From: Ornithinimicrobium avium
GTDB taxonomy: Bacteria > Actinomycetota > Actinomycetes > Actinomycetales > Dermatophilaceae
Assembly: GCF_003351765.1 (NCBI RefSeq)
Contig: NZ_CP031229.1
Coordinates: forward strand, 186,001-250,000
Length of the DNA stretch: 64,000 nt
Direction of reading: 5' to 3'
The notes under the pieces were generated by a model. The model did not search any database and was not told the DNA's origin. It saw only the letters and a list, made by a program, of their open reading frames with translations. Shown piece after piece: positions 19,432 through 28,473 of the stretch. The stretch's first letter is position 1; each line of letters starts with the position of its first letter. The position numbers and the translations under genes were made by a program.

Positions 19432-20634
19432 ATGGCGTCGCGCGTCACCCTCCGGGACGGCGCCGGGGCGTCGGTGCGCAGCGCGCTCGCCCGCACCGAC
19501 TGGGGCCTGTTCGTCGCGGCGCTCGGGCTGTCCCTGGTGGGTGCGCTGCTGGTGTGGTCCGCCACCCACCGGCAGGTCGGGACCGACCTGGCGGTGCGCC
19601 ACCTGGTCAACGCGGCGGTGGGCGCCGTCGGTGCGCTCGCCCTCGTGCTGGTCGACGTGCGACGGCTGCGGGCCGCCGCACCGTGGATCTACCTGGCCGG
19701 CGTCGCCGGCCTGGTCCTGGTCCTGACGCCGCTGGGCCAGACGGTGAACGGCTCCCGCTCCTGGCTGTTCCTGCCCGGAGGCTTCTCCCTGCAGCCGGCG
19801 GAGCTGGCCAAGATCGGGCTGGTCATCGGGCTGGCGATGATCCTGGCGGAGGGGCGCGACCCCTTCCTCCCGCCGGGGTGGCGCGACGTCCTGCTCGCCT
19901 GGGTGCTCGCTGCGGTGCCGGTGGTGCTCATCCTGCTCCAGCCGGACCTGGGCAGCGCGCTGGTGCTCGGCATGCTGACGGTCGGCGTCGTCGCCGCCTC
20001 CGGGGCGGCGCTGCGCTGGACGGTCGTCGCGCTCGCCGGCACCGTGACGGCCGTGGTGGCGGCGGTCGCCGTCCCGCTGCTCGACCCCTACCAGCTGGAC
20101 CGGCTGCTGGCCTTCCGCGACCCGTCCCTGGACCCCGAGGGGATCGGCTACCAGACCGCGCAGGTGCGGCTGGCCATCGGCTCCGGGGGCTGGCGGGGCG
20201 CCGGGCTGGGTCTGGGCCCGCAGACGCAGGGCGGCCTGGTCCCCTTCCAGCACACCGACTTCGTCTTCTCGGTGGCCGGCGAGGAGCTGGGCTTCCTGGG
20301 TGCCGCGGGTCTGCTCGCCCTGCTCGGCTTCCTCGTGCTGCGCGCACTCCTGGTCGGGCTGAGCTGCGAGGACTCCTTCGGCCGGCTCGTCGCGGTCGGG
20401 GTGGGGGCGTGGTTCGCCTTCCAGGTCTTCGAGAACGTCGGGATGAACCTGGGCCTGATGCCCGTCACCGGCCTGCCGCTTCCCTTCCTCTCCTACGGTG
20501 GTTCCTCGATGCTGGCCTCCTGGCTGGCCGTGGGCCTGGTCGCCAGCGCGCAGCGCGGCAGCCCCGATGCTTGGCGAGGGGGAGCCGACCTGAGAGGATC
20601 GGTGCACGTGCAGGCAGGGCGACGGTCGGGCTGA
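19432..20634 (+). CDS. rodA: FtsW/RodA/SpoVE-family peptidoglycan polymerase, RodA-like
   Basis: 400 residues with about ten hydrophobic membrane spans. SEDS-family glycosyltransferases polymerise lipid II together with a class B penicillin-binding protein. Recognisable motifs are GSRSWLFLPGGFSLQPAELAK, PDLGSALVLGMLTV, the extracellular segment with FRDPSLDPEGIGYQ, and the C-terminal LMPVTGLPLPFLSYGGSSM. The sequence is closer to RodA (elongation) than FtsW (division). It follows ribF by 8 bp, and no mreBCD or PBP gene is adjacent, which is unusual for rodA. It may be the only copy or an additional one. Confidence 0.88.
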   Translation: MASRVTLRDGAGASVRSALARTDWGLFVAALGLSLVGALLVWSATHRQVGTDLAVRHLVNAAVGAVGALALVLVDVRRLRAAAPWIYLAGVAGLVLVLTPLGQTVNGSRSWLFLPGGFSLQPAELAKIGLVIGLAMILAEGRDPFLPPGWRDVLLAWVLAAVPVVLILLQPDLGSALVLGMLTVGVVAASGAALRWTVVALAGTVTAVVAAVAVPLLDPYQLDRLLAFRDPSLDPEGIGYQTAQVRLAIGSGGWRGAGLGLGPQTQGGLVPFQHTDFVFSVAGEELGFLGAAGLLALLGFLVLRALLVGLSCEDSFGRLVAVGVGAWFAFQVFENVGMNLGLMPVTGLPLPFLSYGGSSMLASWLAVGLVASAQRGSPDAWRGGADLRGSVHVQAGRRSG

Positions 20635-20667
20635 GTGTCCCGACGTCGGACGACGAAGGAGTTCAGC

Positions 20668-22512
20668 ATGGCCCGTTCAGTGACCGACGAGGTCGTCGAC
20701 CAGAGCGTGATCGAGGACCGGGCCGCCAGCGTCGGCCACCTGTTCCGGGACAGGGTCGCCGCGTCGCCGGGGTCCGAGGCGTTCCGCTACCCGCAGGCCG
20801 AGGGGTGGGAGTCCCTGACCTGGGAGCAGACCCGCGACCGCGCCTACGCGCTGGCCGCGGGCCTGGTCGAGCTCGGGGTGCAGCCGGAGGAGCGCGTCTC
20901 GATCATGTCGAGCACCCGGATCGAGTGGGTGCTCGCCGACATCGCGACCATGTGCGCCGGGGCGGCGACCACGACCATCTACCCCACGACGATCCCCGAG
21001 GACGTCGCCTTCATCGTCGCCGACTCGGGCAGCCGGGTGGTCGTGGCCGAGACCGTCGAGCACGTGGAGATGCTGCGCTCCATGCGCGCCGACCTGCCCG
21101 ACGTGCTCAAGGTCGTCGTGCTGGAGGGCGAGGGCGACGGCGACTGGGTGATCACCTTCGCCGAGCTGGAGGCGCTAGGGGGGACCAGGCACCAGGCGGA
21201 GCCCGGCCTGGTCGACGGACGCATCGACGCGCTGTCGCCGGACCACCTCGCAACGATCATCTACACCTCCGGCACGACCGGTCGCCCCAAGGGGGTGCGC
21301 CTGCTCCACTCGGCGTGGACCTACATCGGGGCCACGGTGGACAGCATCCGCATCCTGGGGCCGGACGACCTGCAGTTCCTCTGGCTGCCCCTGTCGCACG
21401 TCTTCGGCAAGATGCTGCTCGTCCTGCCCATGCAGGTCGGGTTCCCGACCGCGGTCGCCGGCGACGTCACCAGGATCATCGAGAACGTCGGCGCGGTGAA
21501 GCCGACCTTCATGGCCGCCGCGCCACGGATCTTCGAGAAGGCCTACGGCAAGATCGTCACGATGATGGCCGACGAGGGCGGCGTGAAGGCCAAGCTCTTC
21601 GACTGGGCCGCCGGTGTCGGGCTGGAGGCCGCCAAGGTGCGGCACGGCGGGCAGGAGCCCAGCGGCGTGCTCGGGCTGAAGTACCGGCTCGCCGACAAGC
21701 TCGTGCTCTCCAAGATCCGCGACCGCTTCGGCGGGCGTGTCCGCTTCTTCATCTCCGGCTCGGCCGCGCTCAACCCCGACGTCGCCCGCTGGTTCGACGC
21801 GATGGGCCTGGTGATCATCGAGGGCTACGGCCTGACCGAGACCAGCGCCGCCTCGGTCGTCAACCGGCCGACCCCTCAGGACAACGTCTTCGGGACCGTC
21901 GGCTGGCCGCTGCCCGGGACGCAGGTGCGGATCGCGCAGGACGGCGAGATCCTGCTCAAGGGTCCGGGAGTGATGGCCGGCTACCACGGCCGCGACGACC
22001 TCACCGCCGAGGTCCTGGGCGAGGACGGCTGGTTCGCCACCGGCGACATCGGCACCGTCGACGAGCGGGGCCACCTGCGGATCACCGACCGCAAGAAGGA
22101 CCTCTTCAAGACCTCCGGCGGCAAGTACGTCGCGCCGTCGATGATCGAGTCCATGTTCAAGGGCATCTGCCCCTACGCCAGCCAGCTGATCATCGAGGGG
22201 GACGGCCGCAAGTTCGTCTCCGCCCTGATCACCCTGGACGCCGAGGCGGTCACCGCCTGGGGCGCCAAGAACGACATGGCCGGCGACTCCTACGCCCAGA
22301 TCGTCTCCTCCGACGCCTGCCGGGAGATGGTCCAGGGCTACGTGGACGAGCTCAACTCCCAGCTCAACCGCTGGGAGCAGATCAAGAAGTTCCACATCCT
22401 CGACCACGACCTGTCCGTGGAGGACGGGGACCTGACGCCGAGCATGAAGCTCAAGCGCAAGGCCGTCGTGGCGAAGTACAAGGACGAGCTGGCCGAGTTC
22501 TACACCGACTGA
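20668..22512 (+). CDS. Long-chain fatty-acid--CoA ligase (AMP-forming)
   Basis: 614 residues of the ANL adenylate-forming superfamily. The phosphate-binding motif IIYTSGTTGRPKGVRL is near residue 196, followed by EGYGLTETSA, TGDIGTVDERGHLRITDRKKDLFK and the GKYVAP hinge region. The size and overall sequence resemble the FadD15-type acyl-CoA synthetases of actinobacteria. The enzyme activates free fatty acids to acyl-CoA in the cytoplasm for breakdown or lipid synthesis. GAAGGAG lies 7 nt before ATG 20668. Chain-length specificity cannot be read from the sequence. Confidence 0.92.
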   Translation: MARSVTDEVVDQSVIEDRAASVGHLFRDRVAASPGSEAFRYPQAEGWESLTWEQTRDRAYALAAGLVELGVQPEERVSIMSSTRIEWVLADIATMCAGAATTTIYPTTIPEDVAFIVADSGSRVVVAETVEHVEMLRSMRADLPDVLKVVVLEGEGDGDWVITFAELEALGGTRHQAEPGLVDGRIDALSPDHLATIIYTSGTTGRPKGVRLLHSAWTYIGATVDSIRILGPDDLQFLWLPLSHVFGKMLLVLPMQVGFPTAVAGDVTRIIENVGAVKPTFMAAAPRIFEKAYGKIVTMMADEGGVKAKLFDWAAGVGLEAAKVRHGGQEPSGVLGLKYRLADKLVLSKIRDRFGGRVRFFISGSAALNPDVARWFDAMGLVIIEGYGLTETSAASVVNRPTPQDNVFGTVGWPLPGTQVRIAQDGEILLKGPGVMAGYHGRDDLTAEVLGEDGWFATGDIGTVDERGHLRITDRKKDLFKTSGGKYVAPSMIESMFKGICPYASQLIIEGDGRKFVSALITLDAEAVTAWGAKNDMAGDSYAQIVSSDACREMVQGYVDELNSQLNRWEQIKKFHILDHDLSVEDGDLTPSMKLKRKAVVAKYKDELAEFYTD

Positions 22513-22525
22513 TCCCCGTGCCCGA

Positions 22526-22566
22526 CCGGCGCCCGATCCTCCGCGGGAGGGCCGGGGCGTCGCCGG
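22526..22566. terminator. Bidirectional terminator between acyl-CoA ligase and xylulokinase genes
   Basis: A nested hairpin: outer arms CCGGCG (22526-22531) and CGCCGG (22561-22566) enclose a perfect CCTCC-GCG-GGAGG stem (22538-22550). It lies between convergent genes. Confidence 0.55.
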
Positions 22567-22567
22567 C

Positions 22568-23986
22568 TCAGCCGTGCATCGTGGCCAGCAGCCCGGCGTA
22601 GCGGGCCCGCAGCTCCCCGACCTGCGGGTCCTGCGCACCGGCCGGGAGCTCGGTGACCTCCACCGGCCAGTCCGGCAGCTCACCGGTCAGGGCCCAGGCC
22701 GCCTGCCGCGCGGCGCCGAGCGCGACGTACTCGCCGGGCTCGGGCACCGTGACGGGCACGCCCAGCAGCGCCGGGGCTACCGCCCGCACCGCACCGGAGC
22801 GGGCGGCCCCGCCGATCAGGTGCACCCGCTCCACAGCCACCCCCTCCCGGCGCAGCGAGTCGACACCGGCGACCACGTTGAGCAGCATGCCCTCGACCAC
22901 GGCGCGGGCGAGGTTCTCCGGGGTGAGGTTGGCTCGTGTCATGCCGGAGAGGGTGCCCGTCGCCGTCGGCAGGTTGGGCGTGCGCTCACCGTCGAGGTAG
23001 GGCAGCAGGGTGAGCCCGCCGGAGCCCGCCGGCGCGGCGAGCGCGAGCTGCTCGAGGCCCTCGAGGTCCACCCCCAGCATCCTCGCCCCGGCGGAGAGCA
23101 CCCGCGCGGCGTTGAGCGTGCACAGCAGCGGCAGGAAGCCGCCGGTCGCATCGGCGTAGGAGGCCACCTCGCCCAGGGCGTCCTGCGTCGGGCCGGTGTG
23201 CCGGGCGAAGGCGGTGCCGCTGGTGCCCAGGGAGATGACGGCCTCGCCGGGCTCGAGCCCGAGGCCCAGCGCGGCGGCCATGTTGTCCCCCGTCCCGGCC
23301 CCCACCAGGGTGCCCGCGCCCAGCAGCGCCTGGTTCGTGGCCGTGCCTGCCGGCTCGGCAGGTCCCAAAACGCGAGGGACCTCAAGATCCCGCCGGCCGG
23401 TCGCGAGCTCGAGCAGGTCGGGCTGGTAGTCACCGTCGGCCGCCGACCAGTAGCCGGTGCCCGAGGCGTCGCCGCGGTCGGTCGTCCAGCCCGCGGGGCC
23501 GCCGTGCCGGGCCAGGATCTGCCCGGTGAGCCAGTCGTGGGGGAGCACCACGGTCCTGGTGCGGCCCAGCTGCTCGGGCTCGTGCCGGGCCAGCCAGCGC
23601 AGCTTGCTGACGGTGATCGCCGCCAGCGGCACCACCCCCGTGGCCTGCGCCCAGGCCTGCGCACCGCCGAGCTCGGCGACGAGGTCCGCGGCGTCGCCGG
23701 CCGAGCGGGTGTCGTTCCACAGCAGGGCCGGACGGACCACCTCGCCGGCGTCGTCGAGCGCGCACAGACCGTGCTGCTGACCACCCACGGAGAGCGCCTG
23801 CACGTCCTGCAGCAGCCCGCCCGCGGTCGCCTGCTCGAACGCGTCCCACCAGTGCCGGGGATCGACCTCGGTGCCGTCCGGGTGCGCCGCCCTGCCCTCG
23901 CGCACGACCTCCCCGGTCGCGGCGTCGCAGACCACGACCTTGCACGACTGGGTGGAGGAGTCCACCCCTGCCACGAGAGTGCGCAC
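22568..23986 (-). CDS. xylB: Xylulokinase (FGGY family)
   Basis: 472 residues from GTG 23986, preceded by a GGAGG-type ribosome-binding site. The N-terminal phosphate motif LVAGVDSSTQSCKVVV, the SVGGQQHGL and LWNDTRS segments, and the second-domain GTGDNMAAALGLGLEPGEAVISLGTSG region identify a FGGY carbohydrate kinase of the xylulokinase group. It would phosphorylate D-xylulose to xylulose 5-phosphate. It is the last gene of the minus-strand polyol operon and starts 4 bp after the preceding dehydrogenase, which fits a pathway where a pentitol such as arabitol or xylitol is oxidised to xylulose. Confidence 0.9.
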   Translation of the reverse strand: MRTLVAGVDSSTQSCKVVVCDAATGEVVREGRAAHPDGTEVDPRHWWDAFEQATAGGLLQDVQALSVGGQQHGLCALDDAGEVVRPALLWNDTRSAGDAADLVAELGGAQAWAQATGVVPLAAITVSKLRWLARHEPEQLGRTRTVVLPHDWLTGQILARHGGPAGWTTDRGDASGTGYWSAADGDYQPDLLELATGRRDLEVPRVLGPAEPAGTATNQALLGAGTLVGAGTGDNMAAALGLGLEPGEAVISLGTSGTAFARHTGPTQDALGEVASYADATGGFLPLLCTLNAARVLSAGARMLGVDLEGLEQLALAAPAGSGGLTLLPYLDGERTPNLPTATGTLSGMTRANLTPENLARAVVEGMLLNVVAGVDSLRREGVAVERVHLIGGAARSGAVRAVAPALLGVPVTVPEPGEYVALGAARQAAWALTGELPDWPVEVTELPAGAQDPQVGELRARYAGLLATMHG

Positions 23987-23990
23987 GTCC

Positions 23991-25058
23991 TCAGTCCTCC
24001 CAGACGATGCAGACCTTGCCCGAGGCACCGGCGTCGGCCGTCCGGTAGGCCTCGCCGGCCTCGGCCAACGGATAACGGTGGGTGACGATCCTCTCAGGAT
24101 GCTCGCCGGTCCGCACGAGGAGCTCGATCAGCTCGGCCATGTGCTGGACCGAGCTGACCCAGGAGCCGTGCAGGCTGATCTGGCGGTGGATCAGCTGGTT
24201 CGACACGTCCAGGCGCATCCCGCCACCCTCCCCGACGAGGACGAGCCGCCCCCACCGCCGGGTATGCCGCAGCGCCGCCTCCCGGGCGGCAGGGTGCCCG
24301 GAGCAGTCGATCGCCACCTCGCAGCCCTCGCCGCCGGTCACCTCCTCCACGACGTCGGCCAGGGCGTCCTCGTCGGTCACGACGTGGTCGACCAGGCGCA
24401 GGTCGCGCGCGAGCCCGGCACGCGGTGCCGAGACGTCCATGCCGATGACCGTGCGCACGCCCAGGAGCCGGGCGAGCATGGCCGCCGCCAGGCCGACCGG
24501 CCCCAGGCCGGTGACCAGCAGCCGGTCCCGGCCGCTGGCCCTGCCGCGCAGCAGGCCCTCGTAGGCGGTGCCGAACCCGCAGGAGATCAGGGCTCCGTCG
24601 ACGAAGGTCAACGGGTGCGGCAGCACCAGGCAGGACTCCTCCTGCGCCACCAGGTAGTCGGCGTGCCCGCCGTCGCGCTGCCAGCCGTGGGCCGACCGGA
24701 CCGGGGAGGTGCACCCGACGGGGTAGCCGCGGCGGCACTCCTCGCACTGCTGGCAGCCCGCGATGTGGTAGACCACGACGCGGTCGCCGACGCCCAGCCG
24801 GGCGGTGCCCGGGCCCAGGGCGACCACCTCGCCGCACGGCTCGTGGCCGGCGACGACGCCCTGGTAGGCCTCGGCGCCGTGGCCGAGGTGCTCGCGGTAG
24901 ATGGCCCGGATGTCGCTGCCGCAGATGCTGGAGGCGCGCATCCGGACGAGGACCTGGCCGTGGCCGGGGACCGGCCGGTCGACGGTGACGAGCTCCACGG
25001 TGCTGCCCCCGGGGAGCCGCACTGCGGGCATCGTCGGCGAGGCTGGTGCCTGGGTCAT
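23991..25058 (-). CDS. Zinc-dependent alcohol dehydrogenase (MDR family)
   Basis: 355 residues. Catalytic zinc ligands are in SICGSD and GHEPCGE; the structural zinc cluster is in GCQQCEECRRGYPVGC. The nucleotide-binding motif is VTGLGPVGLAAAM. This is a medium-chain dehydrogenase, probably oxidising a polyol or sugar derivative with NAD(P). It lies between a second zinc dehydrogenase and xylB in one operon. The exact substrate is not evident; two related dehydrogenases plus a mannitol-type enzyme suggest that the operon handles more than one polyol. Confidence 0.85.
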   Translation of the reverse strand: MTQAPASPTMPAVRLPGGSTVELVTVDRPVPGHGQVLVRMRASSICGSDIRAIYREHLGHGAEAYQGVVAGHEPCGEVVALGPGTARLGVGDRVVVYHIAGCQQCEECRRGYPVGCTSPVRSAHGWQRDGGHADYLVAQEESCLVLPHPLTFVDGALISCGFGTAYEGLLRGRASGRDRLLVTGLGPVGLAAAMLARLLGVRTVIGMDVSAPRAGLARDLRLVDHVVTDEDALADVVEEVTGGEGCEVAIDCSGHPAAREAALRHTRRWGRLVLVGEGGGMRLDVSNQLIHRQISLHGSWVSSVQHMAELIELLVRTGEHPERIVTHRYPLAEAGEAYRTADAGASGKVCIVWED

Positions 25059-25062
25059 CGCC

Positions 25063-26100
25063 TCATCGTCCCGGGTGGATCATCGACTTCATCGCCCGGG
25101 GGTCCCGTCCCGCTGCGGTGAGCGCGTCCGCGGTGTGCTCGAGGTCGAAGTGACCGGTGACCAGGGCCGCCAGCGAGCCGTCGTCGTGCGCGAGGAGCCC
25201 GAGAGCGGTCGGCCAGGTGTTGGCGTAGCGGAAGACGCCCGTCAGGACGAGCTCGCGCTCCTGCAGGGCGGCCACCGGCAGCGGCATCTCGTCGCTACCC
25301 ATGCCGACGAGGACCGCACGACCGGCGCGGGCCAGGGCGTGCAGGCCGGCCACCGTCGACCCCTCGTGGCCCGAGCACTCCAGGAGCACCTCTGGCTCCC
25401 GCGCCCCGCCGAGCGCCTCGTCCAGCGGCGCGGCCGAGACGTCGAGCGCCACGAAGCCCATGCGCTCGACCACCGCCAGCCGGTGCGGGTTGACGTCTGC
25501 CACGGCCACCCAGGCCGCACCGGCGGCGCGTGCGGCATACGCGGAGAGGATCCCTACGGGGCCGGCGCCGGTGACGAGCACCCGGGAGCCCAGCCGCACG
25601 CCGCCCTTGCGGCAGGCCCAGATGCCGACCGAGAGCGGCTCGGCGAGGGCGGCCGCGTCGTCGTCCACCCCGTCCGGGACGGGGTGGACGAAAGCGTGAT
25701 GGTGGCTGACGATCTCGACGAGCGATCCGTCCACCGGCGGCGTGGCGTGGAAGACCATGCGCGGGCACAGGTTGTAGCGGCCCGCCAGGCACTGCTCGCA
25801 GGTGCGGCACGGCACGCCTGGCTCGATCGAGACGCGCTCGCCGACGCGGGCGGGGTCGACGTCGGCGCCCACCTGCACGATCCGGCCCGAGGCCTCGTGT
25901 CCGAGCACGAGCTGGTCCTCCACGACGAAGCTGCCGATCCGGCCGTGCTCGTAGTAGTGCGTGTCGGAACCGCACACGCCCACCGAGAGGACCTCGACGA
26001 GCACCTCGTCCGGTCGGGGCACCGGCCGCGGCCGCTCCTGGACCTCGACGCTGCCCACGCCGGTCAGGACGGCGGCGCGGACCGTCTCAGCGCCAGTCAC
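25063..26100 (-). CDS. Zinc-dependent sorbitol/xylitol dehydrogenase-like protein
   Basis: 345 residues from GTG 26100, overlapping the upstream mannitol-type dehydrogenase gene by 14 bp. The sequence VGVCGSDTHYYEHGRIG, the catalytic GHEASG and the structural zinc cluster CRTCEQCLAGRYNLC are those of the sorbitol dehydrogenase/xylitol dehydrogenase group, which oxidise C2 of polyols to ketoses with NAD. The Rossmann motif is VTGAGPVGILSAY. In this operon it could turn xylitol to xylulose or sorbitol to fructose; xylB downstream favours the former. Confidence 0.88.
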   Translation of the reverse strand: MTGAETVRAAVLTGVGSVEVQERPRPVPRPDEVLVEVLSVGVCGSDTHYYEHGRIGSFVVEDQLVLGHEASGRIVQVGADVDPARVGERVSIEPGVPCRTCEQCLAGRYNLCPRMVFHATPPVDGSLVEIVSHHHAFVHPVPDGVDDDAAALAEPLSVGIWACRKGGVRLGSRVLVTGAGPVGILSAYAARAAGAAWVAVADVNPHRLAVVERMGFVALDVSAAPLDEALGGAREPEVLLECSGHEGSTVAGLHALARAGRAVLVGMGSDEMPLPVAALQERELVLTGVFRYANTWPTALGLLAHDDGSLAALVTGHFDLEHTADALTAAGRDPRAMKSMIHPGR

Positions 26101-27592
26101 GGGAGTCCAGCGTGGCGTGCGCGCCGCGGGTGTGCAGCGAGTCGAGGAAACCGGTGTAGGCCTCGGTGAAACGGGGGTGCTGGCGCAGGTCGCCGAAGAA
26201 GGTCTCCTCCTCGAGGAAGGCGAGGGGCTCCTCGCGCTGGCGGGCGGCGGCAGCCATGACCCGGTCCTTCCACCGGTCGACCACCTCGATGGGCCGGCCC
26301 TGCTCGTCCACGCCCTCGGCGTAGCGCGCCCACGAGGCGATCACCAGCGCGGCGCGGTCGATCTGCCCGCCCGAGGCCAGGTTGGCCCGGACGACGGGGA
26401 CCAGCCACTTGGGTATGCGGTCCGAGCTCTCCGCGCACAGCCGCGCCAGGGTGTCGCGCACCTCGGGGTTGGCGAAGCGCTCGATGAGCTGGTGCCGGTA
26501 GGCGTCCAGGTCCACGCCCGGGACCGGTGGGAGGGTCGGGCTGCCCTCCTGCTCCATGTAGCCGAGCAGGAAGTCCACGAACAGCGGGTCCTGGCAGACC
26601 TCGTGGGCGTAGCGGTAGCCGGAGAGGTAGCCCAGGTAGCACAGCGCCTGGTGGCTGCAGTTGAGCAGCCGCAGCTTCATCAGCTCGTAGGGGACGACGT
26701 CCTGCACGACCTGCACGCCCGCCTCCTCGTACGGTGGGCGACCGCCCGGAAAGCGGTCCTCCAGGACCCACTGGGTGAACGGCTCGCAGACGACCGGCCA
26801 GGCGTCCTGCACCCCGAGGCGGGTGGCGAGCACCTCGATGTCGGCGGGCGAGGTGACCGGGGTGATCCGGTCCACCATGCAGCTGGGGAAGGCCACCTGC
26901 TCGAGCAGCCAGTCGGCGAGCGGCTCGGCGCTCCCGGCGGCCTCGTCCTGGAGGCGCGCGAAGGCCGCGAGCGTGCTCCGGGCGACCTCGCCGTTGCCGG
27001 GCAGGTTGTCGCAGGACATGACGGTGAACGGGACGGTGCCGCCCGCGCGGCGGCGCCGCAGGGCCTCGGTCAGGTAGCCGAACACGCTGCGCGGCCGGTC
27101 CGGCGCACCGAGGTCGTGCTGGAGAGCCTCGTCGTCGGGGTCGAACTCGCCGGTGGCCTGGTTGACGTGGTAGCCGCCCTCGGTGATCGTCAGGCTGACG
27201 ATCCGGGTGGCCGGGTCGCAGAGCCGCTCCAGGACGGCGCCGGGGTCGTCGGGGGCGAAGAGGTAGTCGACGATCGAGCCGATCACCCGAGGCTCCAGCG
27301 TGCCGTCCGGGTGCTTGACGACCAGCGTGTAGAGGTGGTCCTGGGCAGCCAGGGCCTCCTTCATCCGCACGTCGCCGGGCATCGTGCCCACGCCCACGAT
27401 CCCCCAGTCGAGGGCGGTGCCGGCGTTCATCAGGGTGTCGAGGTACACCGCCTGGTGGGCCCGGTGGAAGCCGCCGACCCCGAAGTGGACGATGCCGGGC
27501 GTGAGGCGGGAGCGGTCGTAGGCCGGCCGGGCCATGTCGGCGGGCAGGTCCGCCAAGGTGCTCTCGCGAAGGGGGATGGTGCTCCCGCTCAC
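26087..27592 (-). CDS. Mannitol dehydrogenase family protein (polyol 2-dehydrogenase)
   Basis: 501 residues from GTG 27592 (GTGA overlap with the permease gene). The N-terminal dinucleotide-binding region is GIVHFGVGGFHRAHQAVYLD, and the catalytic KxxxxNxxH signature is KLRLLNCSH in the C-terminal domain. VMSCDNLPGNG and VDRITPVT are further family landmarks. The family interconverts mannitol and fructose, or D-arabitol and D-xylulose, with NAD. Its length is that of mannitol 2-dehydrogenase or arabitol 4-dehydrogenase and longer than the uxuB-like gene at 468-1835. A xylulokinase in the same operon makes D-arabitol a plausible substrate. Confidence 0.9.
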   Translation of the reverse strand: MSGSTIPLRESTLADLPADMARPAYDRSRLTPGIVHFGVGGFHRAHQAVYLDTLMNAGTALDWGIVGVGTMPGDVRMKEALAAQDHLYTLVVKHPDGTLEPRVIGSIVDYLFAPDDPGAVLERLCDPATRIVSLTITEGGYHVNQATGEFDPDDEALQHDLGAPDRPRSVFGYLTEALRRRRAGGTVPFTVMSCDNLPGNGEVARSTLAAFARLQDEAAGSAEPLADWLLEQVAFPSCMVDRITPVTSPADIEVLATRLGVQDAWPVVCEPFTQWVLEDRFPGGRPPYEEAGVQVVQDVVPYELMKLRLLNCSHQALCYLGYLSGYRYAHEVCQDPLFVDFLLGYMEQEGSPTLPPVPGVDLDAYRHQLIERFANPEVRDTLARLCAESSDRIPKWLVPVVRANLASGGQIDRAALVIASWARYAEGVDEQGRPIEVVDRWKDRVMAAAARQREEPLAFLEEETFFGDLRQHPRFTEAYTGFLDSLHTRGAHATLDSRDWR

Positions 27593-28473
27593 TTGACCGC
27601 ACCCATCGACAGGCCCTGGACCAGCTTGTCCTGGGCGGCGAAGCCGGCGATGAGCACGGGCAGGGAGACGACGAAGCTGGCTGCGCAGACCTTGGCCAGG
27701 AACAGACCCTGGCTGGTGATGAAGCCCATCAGGAAGACCGGCGCGGTGCCCGCGACCGGGCCGGTGAGCACCCGGGCGAGCAGCAGCTCGTTCCAGCTGA
27801 AGATGAAGCAGATGAGCGCCACCGCGGCGATCCCGGGCATCACGACCGGCGCCACCACCTTGCGCAGCGTGGTGATCAGGTCGGCCCCGTCGATCTGGGC
27901 AGCCTCGAGCATCTCGACCGGGACCTCGGCCAGGAAGGACTGCAGCATCCAGACCGCGATCGGCATGTTCATCGACGTGTAGAGGATGGTCAGCAGGAAG
28001 ATGTTGTCCAGCAGCCCGGTGGTCTTGGCGAACAGGTAGAGCGGGAGGATCGCCGCCACGATCGGCAGCATCTTGGTGGACAGCAGGAAGAACATGACGT
28101 CGGTCCACTTGCGCACCGGCCGGATGGACAGCGCATAGGCCGCGGGGAAGGCGAGCAGGAGGACCAGGACCGTGGACAGCACGCTGGCGGTCAGCGAGTT
28201 GAGCAGCGGGGGCCAGGGGTCGGCGGCGAAGAACGTGCGGTAACCCTCCAGGCTGAACGGGGCCAGGAGCTGGGGCGGGTTGGTGGCGGCGTCCGGCTCG
28301 CTGCGGAAGGAGATCAGCAGCATCCAGAAGACGGGGAAGGCGAACATGATCCCCACGACCCACGCCAGGATGCTTAGCACCAGCCCGCCGCGGGGCTTGC
28401 GGGGCTTGTCGTAGGCACGACCGGGGGCGGCCAGGGACTGGGTGTCCTCGGTGGTGGCGCTCGTCGTGCTCAT
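27589..28473 (-). CDS. Carbohydrate ABC transporter permease (MalG type)
   Basis: 294 residues with six predicted membrane spans. The EAA loop reads EMLEAAQIDGADLITTLRKVVAPVV with the conserved EAA...G pattern that docks on the ATPase. It starts at ATG 28473 inside the stop of the other permease (ATGA) and ends inside the start of the dehydrogenase gene (GTGA). It forms half of the membrane channel for the sugar or polyol imported by the solute-binding protein encoded upstream. Similarity is to the MalG/LacG inner-membrane family, often associated with polyol (SmoG-like) transporters. Confidence 0.9.
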   Translation of the reverse strand: MSTTSATTEDTQSLAAPGRAYDKPRKPRGGLVLSILAWVVGIMFAFPVFWMLLISFRSEPDAATNPPQLLAPFSLEGYRTFFAADPWPPLLNSLTASVLSTVLVLLLAFPAAYALSIRPVRKWTDVMFFLLSTKMLPIVAAILPLYLFAKTTGLLDNIFLLTILYTSMNMPIAVWMLQSFLAEVPVEMLEAAQIDGADLITTLRKVVAPVVMPGIAAVALICFIFSWNELLLARVLTGPVAGTAPVFLMGFITSQGLFLAKVCAASFVVSLPVLIAGFAAQDKLVQGLSMGAVK

